Assembly: GCF_029537485.1 (NCBI RefSeq)
Contig: NZ_JARPUS010000003.1
Span: 1 to 64,000, forward strand
Reading direction: 5' to 3'
Origin: Pseudomonas sp. GOM6
GTDB taxonomy: Bacteria > Pseudomonadota > Gammaproteobacteria > Pseudomonadales > Pseudomonadaceae
Length of the DNA stretch: 64,000 nucleotides
Of the stretch, positions 28,542 through 38,279 are shown piece after piece. Under the pieces are notes generated by a model that saw nothing but the letters and a program-made list of their open reading frames with translations, had not been told where the DNA came from and searched no databases. The translations under genes and the position numbers were made by a program. Numbering within the stretch: the stretch's first letter is position 1; every line of letters starts with the position of its first letter.

Positions 28542-28946
28542 TCAGGAGCGCTGCTTCTGCGCCTTGTGCAGGCGGCTGACCAACTCCGCCTCGGCCTGAC
28601 TGAGACCACACGACTGGGTTAGATCGTCGGCACTGGCGCCCATTCCGACTAGCCGCGCTGCCTGTGTGAAGGACAGACTGGTAGGGTCACGCTGCTCGAT
28701 CTGGGTCAGCTTGTCCGGTAGCGGAGCCACTACCCTGCGCAACTCATGCAGCTCCTCACCCATGCGAATGCTACCCGTCAGGTAGGCATCCAGGCGCTTG
28801 CTTAGCTCCTTCAGCCGCTGATCGCGCATGGCATCGCGCTCCTTCTGCATCTCAGCCTGCTGTCGTAGCTTCAGTGACAACTGATAGCAGGCGACTGCGA
28901 GCAGCACGCAGAACAGAGCCAGCACGGCCAGCGCGATCTCCAGCAT
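28542..28946 (-). CDS. DUF2802 family membrane-anchored protein
   Basis: A 134-residue protein with one N-terminal transmembrane helix (about 3-25), a charged coiled-coil-like middle (about 28-65) and a C-terminal helix-turn-helix-like region (ARLVGMGASADDLTQSCGLS). This fits DUF2802, a family found after cheW in pseudomonad flagellar clusters. Its role is unknown. It is three bases downstream of cheW and the last gene of the chemotaxis unit. Confidence 0.87.
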   Translation of the reverse strand: MLEIALAVLALFCVLLAVACYQLSLKLRQQAEMQKERDAMRDQRLKELSKRLDAYLTGSIRMGEELHELRRVVAPLPDKLTQIEQRDPTSLSFTQAARLVGMGASADDLTQSCGLSQAEAELVSRLHKAQKQRS

Positions 28947-28949
28947 GAG

Positions 28950-29429
28950 TCAGATGCTCTCCAGCTCAGACCACTCTTCCTCGGTCATCATCTTGTCCAG
29001 CTCGACCAGAATCAGCAGCTCGCCATTCTTGTTGCAGACACCTTGAATGAACTTGGCAGACTCGTCATTACCAACGTTCGGCGCGGTTTCCACTTCGGAC
29101 TGGCGCAGATAAACCACTTCGGCAACGCTGTCGACCAGGATGCCAACTACCTGCTTGTCCGCCTCGATGATGACGATGCGGGTATTGTCGGTCACCGGTG
29201 CCGGCGACAAACCGAAACGTTGGCGAGTGTCGATGACCGTCACCACATTGCCACGCAGGTTGATGATGCCGAGCACATAGGCTGGCGCACCGGGAACCGG
29301 CGCGATCTCGGTGTAGCGCAGGACTTCCTGCACCTGCATCACGTTGATGCCATAGGTTTCGTTATCCAGGCGGAAGGTCACCCACTGCAGAATTGGATCT
29401 TCGGAACCTTGCGCTGACGATTTCTTCAT
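28950..29429 (-). CDS. cheW: Chemotaxis scaffold protein CheW
   Basis: Couples CheA to chemoreceptors at the polar array. The 159-residue protein has one CheW domain covering nearly the whole length, with NETYGINVMQVQEVLRY and GIINLRGNVVTVID. Length and single domain distinguish it from the CheW-domain ParP-like protein upstream. It is followed by the DUF2802 gene. Confidence 0.95.
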   Translation of the reverse strand: MKKSSAQGSEDPILQWVTFRLDNETYGINVMQVQEVLRYTEIAPVPGAPAYVLGIINLRGNVVTVIDTRQRFGLSPAPVTDNTRIVIIEADKQVVGILVDSVAEVVYLRQSEVETAPNVGNDESAKFIQGVCNKNGELLILVELDKMMTEEEWSELESI

Positions 29430-29513
29430 GTCCCTAGCCTCGGTCTGATGGCCGCTCTGGCGGCGTTTGCGGGTTGGCCCGCTTGTCGTTAACTATAGAG
29501 CCCTTGCCAGCAA

Positions 29514-30335
29514 TCAGTGCGGGCCAGCGCTCCCGTTGCGCGTGGCGCCACTGGCGATCATCCCGGCCAAGGCCGAAACATCCAGCAACGCGCACATGTG
29601 TTCGATTACCGTACCGGCAAGCCAAGGGCGCTGCGAGCGCTGGCTGCGCCACTTGATTTCGTTGGGATCCAGGCGAATGGAGCGGCTTACCTGATGCACG
29701 GCCAGGCCCCACTCGAAACCCTCAACTGAGATCACGTACTGCAGCCCTTCGCGGAAATCGTCGCGGTAGCGCTCAGGCATGACCCAGCGCGCCGTGTCGA
29801 GCACCTTGAGGTTGCCAGCCTGGCACGGCAGGATGCCCAGAAACCAATCGGGCTGGCCAAACAAAGGCGTTAATTCGGCGCCATCCAGCGGATAGATCGA
29901 ACCCAGGCAAACCAGCGGCACTGCCAGGGTCAACCCCGCCACATCGAACAGCAAGCACTCGAATGGCTCATCGGCCCAGCTTGGTCGACCGTCCAGATCC
30001 GCAACCGCAGGCCGGATAGTTTCCTGCAGAGCGACTTCCTGAACCGGCTCGACAATAGGCTCAACCGGTACTTCCGGCATGCGCAACTCGGCCAGCTTGA
30101 GCCCGATGGTCGGCAGTATCTGCGGCGGCGGCTCAGCCACAGCAAACGGCTTGGCCAGCACGGGCCCGGGCTCCTCGCGGCGAGCATCGCGGATCTGTTC
30201 CTCCAGCACCGCAGCCTCGAAATCGTCGAGGCCTTCGCTTTGCTCCAGCTCGACAGCCGCCTCCTGCAACAGGGCATCCAGATAGGACTGCAGGGCCTGC
30301 TGGGAGCGGTTTGAGGGAGTAGCTATGCGACTCAT
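29514..30335 (-). CDS. CheW-domain protein, ParP-like
   Basis: A 273-residue protein with a long Glu/Pro-rich N-terminal part (about 1-135) and a C-terminal CheW-like domain (FECLLFDVAGLTLAVPLVCLG onwards). Position after a ParA-type gene and before cheW matches ParP of polar flagellates, which links the CheA array to the ParC pole marker; that role is known in Vibrio and inferred here. It carries a sigma-28-like sequence upstream. Confidence 0.85.
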   Translation of the reverse strand: MSRIATPSNRSQQALQSYLDALLQEAAVELEQSEGLDDFEAAVLEEQIRDARREEPGPVLAKPFAVAEPPPQILPTIGLKLAELRMPEVPVEPIVEPVQEVALQETIRPAVADLDGRPSWADEPFECLLFDVAGLTLAVPLVCLGSIYPLDGAELTPLFGQPDWFLGILPCQAGNLKVLDTARWVMPERYRDDFREGLQYVISVEGFEWGLAVHQVSRSIRLDPNEIKWRSQRSQRPWLAGTVIEHMCALLDVSALAGMIASGATRNGSAGPH

Positions 30336-30365
30336 AGAGTGATCCAGAATAAAGGCATGTACAGA

Positions 30366-30394
30366 CTATCGGCAGCTAGGCGCGCGGACTTGAA
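30366..30394 (-). promoter_or_regulatory. Possible sigma-28 (FliA) promoter upstream of the ParP-like gene
   Basis: On the minus strand, TTCAAG and GCCGATAG are separated by 15 bases. The -10 matches GCCGATAA at 7 of 8; the -35 is the TCAAG form seen in pseudomonads. It lies 31 bases before the start codon, between the parA-like stop and the ParP-like start. Confidence 0.55.
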
Positions 30395-30421
30395 CCCACC
30401 TTGTTCAGCATAGTCGCCACG

Positions 30422-31210
30422 TCAGGCTACCTGAGAGGCAGGCTGTGCTGCCAGCAGGTGTTTGAGCAACGCGCGGTAAGCAATCACACCGCGACTGTTG
30501 GCATCGAACTGGGATGGCGTCAACCCGGCACGACTGGCGTCACGCAGGCGCGTGTCCACCGGTACATAGGCCTGCCAGAGATGATCCGGATAGCTGTTAC
30601 GCAGCACCCGCAGCGTACTCAAAGAAGCCTGGGTACGCCGGTCAAACAGCGTGGGCACTATCACATAGGGCAAGGCCTGCTTGCGCGAGCGGTTAATCAT
30701 GGCCAGGGTACTGACCATGCGCTCCAAGCCTTTGACCGCCAGAAACTCGGTCTGCACAGGGATAACCAGCTGCTGGCTGGCGGCCAGCGCATTGACCATC
30801 AGCACGCCAAGTAACGGCGGGCTGTCGATGATAGCGTGGTCAAACTTGTCCCACAGCTGCGCCAAGGTCTTGGCGATCACCAACCCCAGGCCACTTTGCC
30901 CAGGCGATTGGCGCTCCAGCGTAGCCAAAGCCGTGCTGGACGGCAGCAAGGAAATATTCTCATGGCTAGTGGAGCGCAGCAGGGTGGCCGGCAACCCGCT
31001 CGGCACACTGCCCTGATGCAGAAACAGGTCGAAAGTGCTGTGCTCCAGCGTATCCGGATCGTGACCGAAATAGCTGGTCATCGAGCCATGGGGGTCCAGA
31101 TCGACCACTACGACTCGCTTGCCGGCATCCGCCAGCAGGCCCGCCAGAGCAATGGATGTGGTGGTCTTGCCGACCCCGCCTTTCTGATTGGCTACTGCCC
31201 AGACTTTCAT
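30422..31210 (-). CDS. ParA-family ATPase of the chemotaxis cluster (ParC-like)
   Basis: MinD/ParA-type ATPase that in polar flagellates places chemosensory arrays at the pole. The 262-residue protein starts MKVWAVANQKGG at 31210 with a GGGAGGA ribosome site; the upstream extension of the frame overlaps motD out of frame. Deviant Walker A is KGGVGKTTT and the switch region DLDPHGS. Gene order motD-parA-parP-cheW is the standard pseudomonad arrangement. Confidence 0.92.
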   Translation of the reverse strand: MKVWAVANQKGGVGKTTTSIALAGLLADAGKRVVVVDLDPHGSMTSYFGHDPDTLEHSTFDLFLHQGSVPSGLPATLLRSTSHENISLLPSSTALATLERQSPGQSGLGLVIAKTLAQLWDKFDHAIIDSPPLLGVLMVNALAASQQLVIPVQTEFLAVKGLERMVSTLAMINRSRKQALPYVIVPTLFDRRTQASLSTLRVLRNSYPDHLWQAYVPVDTRLRDASRAGLTPSQFDANSRGVIAYRALLKHLLAAQPASQVA

Positions 31211-31262
31211 CGTTCTCGTCCTCCCGGCATGGCCGTCGCCCAACCGAGAATGGGATGGTGCC

Positions 31263-32144
31263 TCATGGTGAAGGCGTCGAATTATTGGCACCACCAGTCG
31301 GAGGTGTCACTACAGAGGGAGTCGGTGCAGGTTGCGTGCCAGCGCGCTGCAGCGCGGCATCCGGCCGAGCATTGCCAGCCCCCACACCACTGATGCTACG
31401 TCGCACATCCAGGTTGCGCGAGATCACCAGCACGACCCGCCGATTGCGTGCCCTACCCTCGGCAGTCGCATTGTCCGCCACCGGCTGAAATTCGCCATAC
31501 CCTACAGCCGCCAGACGTCCTTCTTTGACGCCATCCATTGCCAACATGCGCACAATGCTTGCGGCCCGCGCCGCCGACAGCTCCCAGTTGCTAGGGAACT
31601 GCGTCGTGTTGATCGGCAGATTGTCGGTAAAACCCTCTACATGCACAGGGTTTTCGTAAGGCGCGAGGATCTTGGCCACCTTCTCGATCAGGATAAAGGC
31701 CATCTCGTTGGGAATAGCGTCGCCGCTGGGAAACAGCAGGCTCGAATTCAGCTCGATCTCCACCCACAACTCATTGCCGCGCACGGTCAGTTGCTCGGCG
31801 GCTATGAGATCGCCAAAGGCATCGCGCATGCTCGAAGCGATCTCTTGCAGCGGGTCACTCGGCTCCGCACTACTACTGCTGTTGGGGTTGTCCTCGATCA
31901 TCAAGCGATCCGGCTCGGTGGTGCGAGGCCGCTCATCGCCAATAGGTATGGGCTTTATCGCTCGCTCAGGCTCACTGAACACGCCTACCAGGCTTTCCGA
32001 GAGCACTTTGTACTTGCCCTCGTTAATCGAGGAGATCGAGTACATCACCACGAAGAAAGCGAAAAGCAGGGTGATGAAGTCCGCGTAGGAAACCAACCAA
32101 CGCTCGTGATTTTCATGCTCTTCGTGATGACGGCGCCGAGGCAT
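31263..32144 (-). CDS. motD: Flagellar stator protein MotD
   Basis: Second stator set subunit of Pseudomonas, pairing with MotC to couple proton flow to torque, important for swarming. The 293-residue protein has one transmembrane helix (about 20-38) with the proton-binding Asp in YADFITLLFAFFVVMYS, then a MotB/OmpA-type peptidoglycan-binding domain (about 150-260, ELSAARAASIVRML) and a Pro/Thr-rich tail. It follows motC by four bases. Confidence 0.95.
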   Translation of the reverse strand: MPRRRHHEEHENHERWLVSYADFITLLFAFFVVMYSISSINEGKYKVLSESLVGVFSEPERAIKPIPIGDERPRTTEPDRLMIEDNPNSSSSAEPSDPLQEIASSMRDAFGDLIAAEQLTVRGNELWVEIELNSSLLFPSGDAIPNEMAFILIEKVAKILAPYENPVHVEGFTDNLPINTTQFPSNWELSAARAASIVRMLAMDGVKEGRLAAVGYGEFQPVADNATAEGRARNRRVVLVISRNLDVRRSISGVGAGNARPDAALQRAGTQPAPTPSVVTPPTGGANNSTPSP

Positions 32145-32148
32145 GGGG

Positions 32149-32889
32149 TCAATCCATGAAGCCTTGCAGCTTCAGCTCAATGGAGCGCGGGTTCTCGCCC
32201 TCGGCGATGGAGAGAATGCCCTCCAGCAGCATTTCTCGATAACGCGACTGGCGCATGGCGATAGCCTTGAGCTTGTTGCCCACCGGCAGCAACAAAAGGT
32301 TGGCAAAAGCCACGCCGTAAATGGTCGCGACAAAGGCCACAGCAATGCCGCTGCCCAACTTGCTCGGGTCGGCCAGGTTGCCCATTACGTGAATCAGCCC
32401 CATCACCGCGCCGATGATACCGATGGTCGGCGCATAACCGCCCATGCTCTCGTAGACCTTGGCTGCCTGGATATCCCGCGCCTCCTGAGTGTAAAGATCG
32501 ACCTCGAGGATGCTGCGAATAGCCTCCGGCTCGGTGCCGTCGACCAGCAGCTGCAAACCCTTGCGCGCATAGGGGTCGGGCTCTGCATCGGCCACAGGCT
32601 CCAGCCCGAGCAGCCCCTCCTTGCGCGCACTCATGCTCCAGCCGACCACGCGGTTGATACCGCCGGCCAGATCGATATGCGGGGGGAAAAGGATCCAGCG
32701 CAAAATCGCCAGCGAGCGCTTGAACACATTCATCGGCGCCTGGAGAAAAGCAGCCCCTAGGGTGCCCCCAATCACAATCAGCGCCGCAGGCCCATTGAGC
32801 AAGGCGCCCGCATGGCCGCCCTCCAGGTAGTTGCCACCGATGATGGCGACAAATGCCAGGATCACGCCAATGAGGCTGAGTACATCCAT
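32149..32889 (-). CDS. motC: Flagellar stator protein MotC
   Basis: MotA-type stator subunit of the MotCD pair. The 246-residue protein has four transmembrane helices and the charged cytoplasmic loop that contacts FliG; the motif GGYAPTIGIIGAVMGLIHVM near residues 150-170 is characteristic. Its start overlaps the cheB stop by one base (TGATG), so translation is coupled. Confidence 0.95.
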   Translation of the reverse strand: MDVLSLIGVILAFVAIIGGNYLEGGHAGALLNGPAALIVIGGTLGAAFLQAPMNVFKRSLAILRWILFPPHIDLAGGINRVVGWSMSARKEGLLGLEPVADAEPDPYARKGLQLLVDGTEPEAIRSILEVDLYTQEARDIQAAKVYESMGGYAPTIGIIGAVMGLIHVMGNLADPSKLGSGIAVAFVATIYGVAFANLLLLPVGNKLKAIAMRQSRYREMLLEGILSIAEGENPRSIELKLQGFMD

Positions 32890-33998
32890 CAGACGCAGAC
32901 CTCGGCCAGATGCCGGCCAATGTCGTCCAGGCTATACACCGCATCGGCCAGATTGGCTTTCACGACCGCCATCGGCATGCCATAGATCACACAGCTGGCC
33001 TCATCCTGTGCCCAGACCTGAGCCCCCCCCTGCTTGAGCAGGCGCGCGCCCTCGCGACCATCGGCACCCATGCCGGTCAGCACAACCGCCAATACCTTGT
33101 CGCCGAACGACTTGGCAGCCGAGCCGAAGGTGATATCGACACAGGGTTTGTAATTCAGGCGCTCATCTCCCGGCAGAATGCGCACCGCACCGCGGGGGTC
33201 GACCATCATCTGTTTGCCCCCCGGTGCCAGCAGAGCCAAACCAGGACGCAGCACATCACCATCTTCAGCTTCCTTGACGGAAATGCGGCACAGCTTATCC
33301 AGCCGCTCGGCGAAGGCTTTGGTAAAGGCGGCTGGCATGTGCTGGATCAGCAGGATGGGCGCTGGAAAATTGGCCGGCAGCTGAGTCAGCACCCGCTGCA
33401 GCGCTACCGGGCCACCGGTAGAGGTACCGATAGCGACCAGCCGGTAGGCTTTACGTTTTGGGGCAGCACTGCTGCCAGTCGGAGCGGCAGGGGCAGTGCT
33501 GGTACGGGTAGTGGGCATCGGCGACGCCGGGCTTGCCGGGCGAGCTGTTGCCGAGGCTGGCGCGGCCGCAGGCGGCGGACTGAAGGTACTGAAGCGGCGA
33601 TTGCTACGTGCGATGGTATGCACCTTCTCGCACAGCATGGCTTTGACCTTCTCCGGATTGCGCGAGATGTCTTCGAAATTCTTCGGCAGGTAGTCCACCG
33701 CGCCGGCATCCAGCGCATCGAGGGTGACGCGAGCGCCCTCGTGGGTCAGCGAGGAGAACATCAGTACCGGCGTCGGACAACGCTGCATGATGTTCCGCAC
33801 CGCAGTGATGCCGTCCATCATCGGCATCTCGTAATCCATGGTGATCACGTCCGGCTTGAGCGCCAGCGCCTGATCGATGGCTTCGCGGCCGTTGGTGGCG
33901 GTACCGACCACCTTGATTTCAGGGTCGGCGGAAAGAATTTCCGAGACCCGGCGGCGGAAGAAGCCGGAGTCATCCACCACCAGGACTTTGACTGCCAT
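32889..33998 (-). CDS. cheB: Protein-glutamate methylesterase/deamidase CheB
   Basis: Adaptation enzyme that removes methyl groups from chemoreceptors when phosphorylated by CheA. The 369-residue protein starts [16 protein letters not shown] at 33998. The receiver has the phosphoacceptor in [12 protein letters not shown] (Asp near 57); a Pro/Ala/Thr-rich linker (about 140-180) leads to the esterase domain with catalytic Ser in GTSTGGPVA, His in LIQHMP and Asp in LTGMGADG. It follows cheA by 40 bases. Confidence 0.96.
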   Translation of the reverse strand: MAVKVLVVDDSGFFRRRVSEILSADPEIKVVGTATNGREAIDQALALKPDVITMDYEMPMMDGITAVRNIMQRCPTPVLMFSSLTHEGARVTLDALDAGAVDYLPKNFEDISRNPEKVKAMLCEKVHTIARSNRRFSTFSPPPAAAPASATARPASPASPMPTTRTSTAPAAPTGSSAAPKRKAYRLVAIGTSTGGPVALQRVLTQLPANFPAPILLIQHMPAAFTKAFAERLDKLCRISVKEAEDGDVLRPGLALLAPGGKQMMVDPRGAVRILPGDERLNYKPCVDITFGSAAKSFGDKVLAVVLTGMGADGREGARLLKQGGAQVWAQDEASCVIYGMPMAVVKANLADAVYSLDDIGRHLAEVCV

Positions 33999-34038
33999 AA
34001 ACACTCCAGAGCGACCGGCCCAGCCGGTCGGAATTCGG

Positions 34039-36243
34039 TCAGAGGCGACGCGCGTAGCGCTTGAGCATACTGGGCACGTCGAGAATGAGGGCGATGCGAC
34101 CGTCACCGGTGATGGTAGCGCCGGACATTCCGGGCGTACCCTGCAGCATCTTGCCGAGTGGCTTAATTACCACCTCTTCCTGCCCAACCAGTTGATCGAC
34201 GACAAAGCCGATGCGCTGGCTGCCAACCGTGAGGATCACCACATGCCCCTCACGCTGCTCCTCGTTGGAGGCACCATTGACCAGCCAACGCTTGAGGTAG
34301 AACAGCGGCAACGCCTTGTCGCGCACGATGACCACTTCCTGGCCATCGACCACATTGGTGCGCGACAGATCCAAATGGAAGATCTCGTTGACGTTGACCA
34401 GCGGGAAGGCAAAGGCCTGAGTACCCAGCATCACCATCAGCGTCGGCATGATCGCCAAGGTCAGCGGCACCTTGATGATGATCTTCGAGCCCTGGCCCTT
34501 GGCCGAATGCACGTTGATGATGCCGTTGAGCTGGGAGATCTTGGTTTTTACCACGTCCATGCCGACGCCACGGCCGGACACATCGGAAATTTCGGTCTTG
34601 GTCGAGAAGCCGGGAGCGAAGATCAGGTTGTAGCACTCGCTCTCGCTCAGGCGATCCGCGGCGTCCTTGTCCAGCAGTCCCTTCTCCACCGCTTTGGCAC
34701 GGAGGATTTCCGGGTCCATGCCTTTACCGTCATCGGAAATCGACAGCAGGATGTGGTCGCCCTCCTGCTCCGCAGACAAAACCACCTTACCACCACGGGC
34801 CTTGCCTGCCGCTTCGCGCTCGTCCGGCCCTTCAATACCGTGGTCGACGGCGTTACGAACCAAGTGCACCAGCGGATCGGCCAGGGCCTCAACCAGGTTC
34901 TTGTCGAGGTCGGTCTCTTCGCCGATCAGCTCCAGGTTGATCTCTTTCTTCAGGTTGCGTGCCAGGTCGCGAACCAGGCGCGGGAAGCGACCGAATACCT
35001 TCTTGATTGGCTGCATGCGGGTCTTCATCACTGAAGTCTGCAGATCCGCGGTAACCACATCGAGGTTGGACACGGCCTTGGCCATGGCCTCGTCACCACT
35101 GTTCAGGCCAAGGCGCACCAGGCGGTTACGCACCAGCACCAGTTCGCCGACCATATTCATGATCTCGTCCAGGCGCGCGGTATCGACCCGTACTGTGGTT
35201 TCCGCTTCGCTGGCTGCAGGCGCGGCAGCAGCAGGAGCCGGTGCAGTCGACTTGGCAGGCTCCGCCTTGGCAACAGGCTTGGCAGCAGGTTTAGCTGGCT
35301 CAACCTTCTTAGCCGGAGTGGCAGCGGCAGCAGGCTTGGCTACCGGAGCCGAGGGGGCTACCGGTTCCTGTGCCGGCGCAGAGAATTTGCCCTTACCGTG
35401 CAACTCATCAAGCAGCGATTCGAATTCATCATCGGTGATGTTGTCGCCACCACCCGGGACAGGTGCGGCGGGAACGCTGGCAGCCGGCACATCGGCTGCC
35501 GGTTCGGAAAATTTGCCTTTGCCATGCAGCTGATCGAGTAGCGCTTCAAACTCGTCATCAGTGATCTCGTCACCACCTGCAGTTGTTGCAGGGGCTGCTG
35601 GTGCCGCTACAGCAGCCACGGCGACCGGCTCAGCAAACTTGCCCTTACCATGCAACTGGTCGAGCAGTGCCTCGAACTCGTCGTCAGTGATTTCATCGCC
35701 GGTAGCAGCCGAGGCGCTCTCAGCTGCAGGTTGCTCACCGATGGCATCGAGCAAGTGCTCGAATTCGCTGTCGGTAATATCACCGCCCTCTGCCAGTGGC
35801 TCCGCTTCTACCTCGAGCTCCGCTACAGGCTCGACACTCTGTTCCTCGGCGCCCTCCGGCTCGGCCAGCCGCGACAGAGCGGCAAGCAGCTCTGGAGATG
35901 CAGGCGTGGGTTCAGAGCGCTCACGTACCTGACTGAACATCTCGTTCACCGCATCCAGGGCCTGGAGCACTACATCCATCAGCTCCGCATTTACGCGGCG
36001 CTCGCCCTTGCGCAGGATGTCGAAGACGTTCTCCGCGATATGACAGCACTCGACCAGCTCGTTGAGCTGGAGAAATCCGGCGCCACCTTTGACGGTGTGA
36101 AAGCCGCGGAAGATCGCATTGAGCAGATCCATGTCATCCGGGCGGCTCTCCAGCTCGACCAGTTGTTCGGACAGTTGCTCAAGAATTTCGCCGGCCTCTA
36201 CCAGGAAGTCCTGGAGGATTTCTTCATCGGCGTCGAAGCTCAT
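34039..36243 (-). CDS. cheA: Chemotaxis histidine kinase CheA with repeated linker modules
   Basis: Central kinase of the flagellar chemotaxis array. The 734-residue protein has the Hpt domain with phosphorylated His49 in [11 protein letters not shown], a linker with three near-identical modules ([18 protein letters not shown]) at 182-203, 224-245 and 266-287 plus a weaker copy at 153-167, an Ala/Pro/Lys-rich spacer, the dimerisation and ATPase domains ([15 protein letters not shown]) and a C-terminal CheW-like domain. A classical P2 domain is not obvious; the repeats occupy that place. Confidence 0.96.
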   Translation of the reverse strand: MSFDADEEILQDFLVEAGEILEQLSEQLVELESRPDDMDLLNAIFRGFHTVKGGAGFLQLNELVECCHIAENVFDILRKGERRVNAELMDVVLQALDAVNEMFSQVRERSEPTPASPELLAALSRLAEPEGAEEQSVEPVAELEVEAEPLAEGGDITDSEFEHLLDAIGEQPAAESASAATGDEITDDEFEALLDQLHGKGKFAEPVAVAAVAAPAAPATTAGGDEITDDEFEALLDQLHGKGKFSEPAADVPAASVPAAPVPGGGDNITDDEFESLLDELHGKGKFSAPAQEPVAPSAPVAKPAAAATPAKKVEPAKPAAKPVAKAEPAKSTAPAPAAAAPAASEAETTVRVDTARLDEIMNMVGELVLVRNRLVRLGLNSGDEAMAKAVSNLDVVTADLQTSVMKTRMQPIKKVFGRFPRLVRDLARNLKKEINLELIGEETDLDKNLVEALADPLVHLVRNAVDHGIEGPDEREAAGKARGGKVVLSAEQEGDHILLSISDDGKGMDPEILRAKAVEKGLLDKDAADRLSESECYNLIFAPGFSTKTEISDVSGRGVGMDVVKTKISQLNGIINVHSAKGQGSKIIIKVPLTLAIMPTLMVMLGTQAFAFPLVNVNEIFHLDLSRTNVVDGQEVVIVRDKALPLFYLKRWLVNGASNEEQREGHVVILTVGSQRIGFVVDQLVGQEEVVIKPLGKMLQGTPGMSGATITGDGRIALILDVPSMLKRYARRL

Positions 36244-36272
36244 CGGTGCGCTCCAAAGGCTCTGTTAGAGCC

Positions 36273-37061
36273 CTAAAAACCAAGGCTGGATAGCAGATCG
36301 TCAACATCGTCCTGGCTGGAGGCGACGTCTTCACGCTTATCGGCATGAATCTGCGGACCTTCACCCTTGGAAGGCTCTTTTTGTTGTTCTTGCTCGGCAC
36401 GCAGCTGCTGATGGTCATGCTGGATGCCGGCGAAACGATCAACGTGGCTGGCCATCAGAACCAGTTTGAGCAGGTTACTCTCGACCTCGGTCACCAGCTG
36501 CGTCACGCGCTTAATCACCTGCCCGGTCAGATCCTGATAGTCCTGCGCCAGCAGAATATCGTTGAGCTGGCCCGACAGCTTCTGGCTGTCGCGCTCGCTA
36601 CGAGCGAGGAACAGCTCGATGCGCTTGGCTAGATCACGGAAGGCATCGGCGCCCATTTCCCGGCGCATGAACTTGCCCCAGTCGGCAGAAAGGCCTCTGG
36701 CCTCGTCGCCGAGATCGTTGACCAGCGGTGCACTCTGTTCGACCAGATCCATCGTGCGATTGGCTGCTTTCTCCGTCATCTGCACGACATAGGACAACCG
36801 CTCAGTGGCATCGGTGATCTGCGAGATCTCCTTGGCCTCTGGCATGCGCGGGTCGATCTGGAAGTTGACTATTGCGTTGTGCAACTCGCGGGTGAGCTTG
36901 CCGACCTCTTGGTACAGACCATGATCGCGCGCTTTGTTGAGCTCATGGATCAGCTGCACCGCCTCGCCGAACCGGCCCTTTTCCAGGCTTTCGACGAGCT
37001 GAGTGGCATGGACTTTCAGGGTCGACTCGAGTTCGCCCAGAGAGGAATCATCGTTTGCCAT
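36273..37061 (-). CDS. cheZ: Chemotaxis phosphatase CheZ
   Basis: Removes phosphate from CheY. The 262-residue, mostly helical protein has the catalytic segment ILLAQDYQDLTGQVIKRV near residues 165-185, with the key Gln and acidic residues, and a C-terminal CheY-binding tail DDVDDLLSSLGF. It lies 19 bases after cheY and 29 before cheA. Confidence 0.95.
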   Translation of the reverse strand: MANDDSSLGELESTLKVHATQLVESLEKGRFGEAVQLIHELNKARDHGLYQEVGKLTRELHNAIVNFQIDPRMPEAKEISQITDATERLSYVVQMTEKAANRTMDLVEQSAPLVNDLGDEARGLSADWGKFMRREMGADAFRDLAKRIELFLARSERDSQKLSGQLNDILLAQDYQDLTGQVIKRVTQLVTEVESNLLKLVLMASHVDRFAGIQHDHQQLRAEQEQQKEPSKGEGPQIHADKREDVASSQDDVDDLLSSLGF

Positions 37062-37080
37062 AGCGCCCTCGCGGCGAACA

Positions 37081-37455
37081 TCAGCCGTTAACTCGTTCGA
37101 AGATCTTCTCGATCTTCTCCTTCAGTACCTGGGCCGTGAACGGCTTGACCACATAGCCGTTTACACCGGCCTGGGCCGCCTCGATGATCTGGTCGCGCTT
37201 GGCTTCGGCGGTCACCATCAGCACCGGCAGGGTTTTCAGGCGCTCATCAGCACGCACCGCGCGCAGCAGATCGATCCCAGTCATACCGGGCATGTTCCAG
37301 TCGGTCACCAGGAAGTCGAAGCTGCCGCTTTGCAGCATCGGCAGAGCCGTTACGCCATCATCAGCCTCGGCGGTGTTGGTGAACCCCAGATCGCGCAGGA
37401 GGTTCTTGATGATCCGTCGCATCGTCGAAAAATCATCAACGATGAGGATTTTCAT
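37081..37455 (-). CDS. cheY: Chemotaxis response regulator CheY
   Basis: Single-domain regulator that, when phosphorylated, binds FliM and changes motor rotation. From the ATG at 37455 it has 124 residues ([14 protein letters not shown]); the extra upstream codons of the open frame have no support. The acidic pair is DD at 7-8, phosphoacceptor in TDWNMPGM (Asp near 52) and Lys in VVKPF. First gene of the che block, 80 bases after fliA. Confidence 0.96.
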   Translation of the reverse strand: MKILIVDDFSTMRRIIKNLLRDLGFTNTAEADDGVTALPMLQSGSFDFLVTDWNMPGMTGIDLLRAVRADERLKTLPVLMVTAEAKRDQIIEAAQAGVNGYVVKPFTAQVLKEKIEKIFERVNG

Positions 37456-37535
37456 GTTCTTGTCCAAGTCAGACCTCCGTACAGTCCTAAACGCCTGCGT
37501 ATACACAGGCGCCGCAAATCATGGAATCGGTGGAT

Positions 37536-38279
37536 TCAGTTGGCACGCCACTCGCCAAGCCGAGCCCGCAGACGCGCGGCGCACTGGCTATGCAACTGGC
37601 TGACCCGGGATTCGCTGACCCCCAGTACTTCACCGATTTCCTTCAAGTTCAGTTCTTCATCGTAATAAAGCGCCAGGACCAGACGCTCTCGCTCCGGCAG
37701 GTTGGCAATGGCATCGGCCAAAGCTGCCTGAAAGCGCTCGTCTTCCAGACCGTGCAGAGGCCCACCGTGGCTGCTGGCATCTTCGTGCAGACCACCGTGC
37801 TCGCCGTCCTGAACAAGGTCGTCGAAGCTGAACAGGCGGCTGCCCAAAGTGTCGCCAAGAATGCCGTAGTAATCCTCGAGACTCAATTGGAGTTCGGCCG
37901 CAACTTCTTGATCTTTAGCGTCTCTTCCCGTTCGAGCCTCAATTACCCGGATGGCGTCGCTGACCATACGGGTATTGCGGTGTACGGAACGAGGTGCCCA
38001 GTCGCCCTTGCGCACCTCGTCAAGCATGGCGCCGCGGATGCGAATGCCGGCATAGGTTTCGAAGCTGGCACCTTTGCCGCCATCGTATTTTTTTGACGCT
38101 TCCAGCAGACCGATCATGCCGGCCTGGATCAGGTCATCCACCTGCACACTAGCTGGCAAGCGTGCCAAGAGGTGATATGCGATTCGCTTGACCAGAGGCG
38201 CATAGCGCTCGATCAGCTGATGTTGAGAGTCCTGGGCCTGCGCCTTGTTGTACATGCGAAGTCCACTGGCTGCTGTCAT
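37536..38279 (-). CDS. fliA: Flagellar sigma factor FliA (sigma-28)
   Basis: Sigma-28 for late flagellar and chemotaxis genes. The 247-residue protein has regions 2 (DLIQAGMIGLLEA, ETYAGIRIRGAMLDEVR) and 4 (ERLVLALYYDEELNLKEIGEVLGVSESRVSQLHSQ). Its start overlaps fleN by four bases. Targets in this window probably include the ParP-like gene and the second fliS. Confidence 0.96.
   Translation of the reverse strand: MTAASGLRMYNKAQAQDSQHQLIERYAPLVKRIAYHLLARLPASVQVDDLIQAGMIGLLEASKKYDGGKGASFETYAGIRIRGAMLDEVRKGDWAPRSVHRNTRMVSDAIRVIEARTGRDAKDQEVAAELQLSLEDYYGILGDTLGSRLFSFDDLVQDGEHGGLHEDASSHGGPLHGLEDERFQAALADAIANLPERERLVLALYYDEELNLKEIGEVLGVSESRVSQLHSQCAARLRARLGEWRAN

Noticed and set aside
36323..36345. 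GCCGATAA inside cheZ as a sigma-28 -10 element
   Set aside because: No -35 element at the right distance and it lies within coding sequence without a following gene start.
37488..37512. Inverted repeat between fliA and cheY as a terminator
   Set aside because: GCCTG-type stem is followed by only three Ts; a strong terminator would cut off the che genes, which are expected to be partly co-transcribed.
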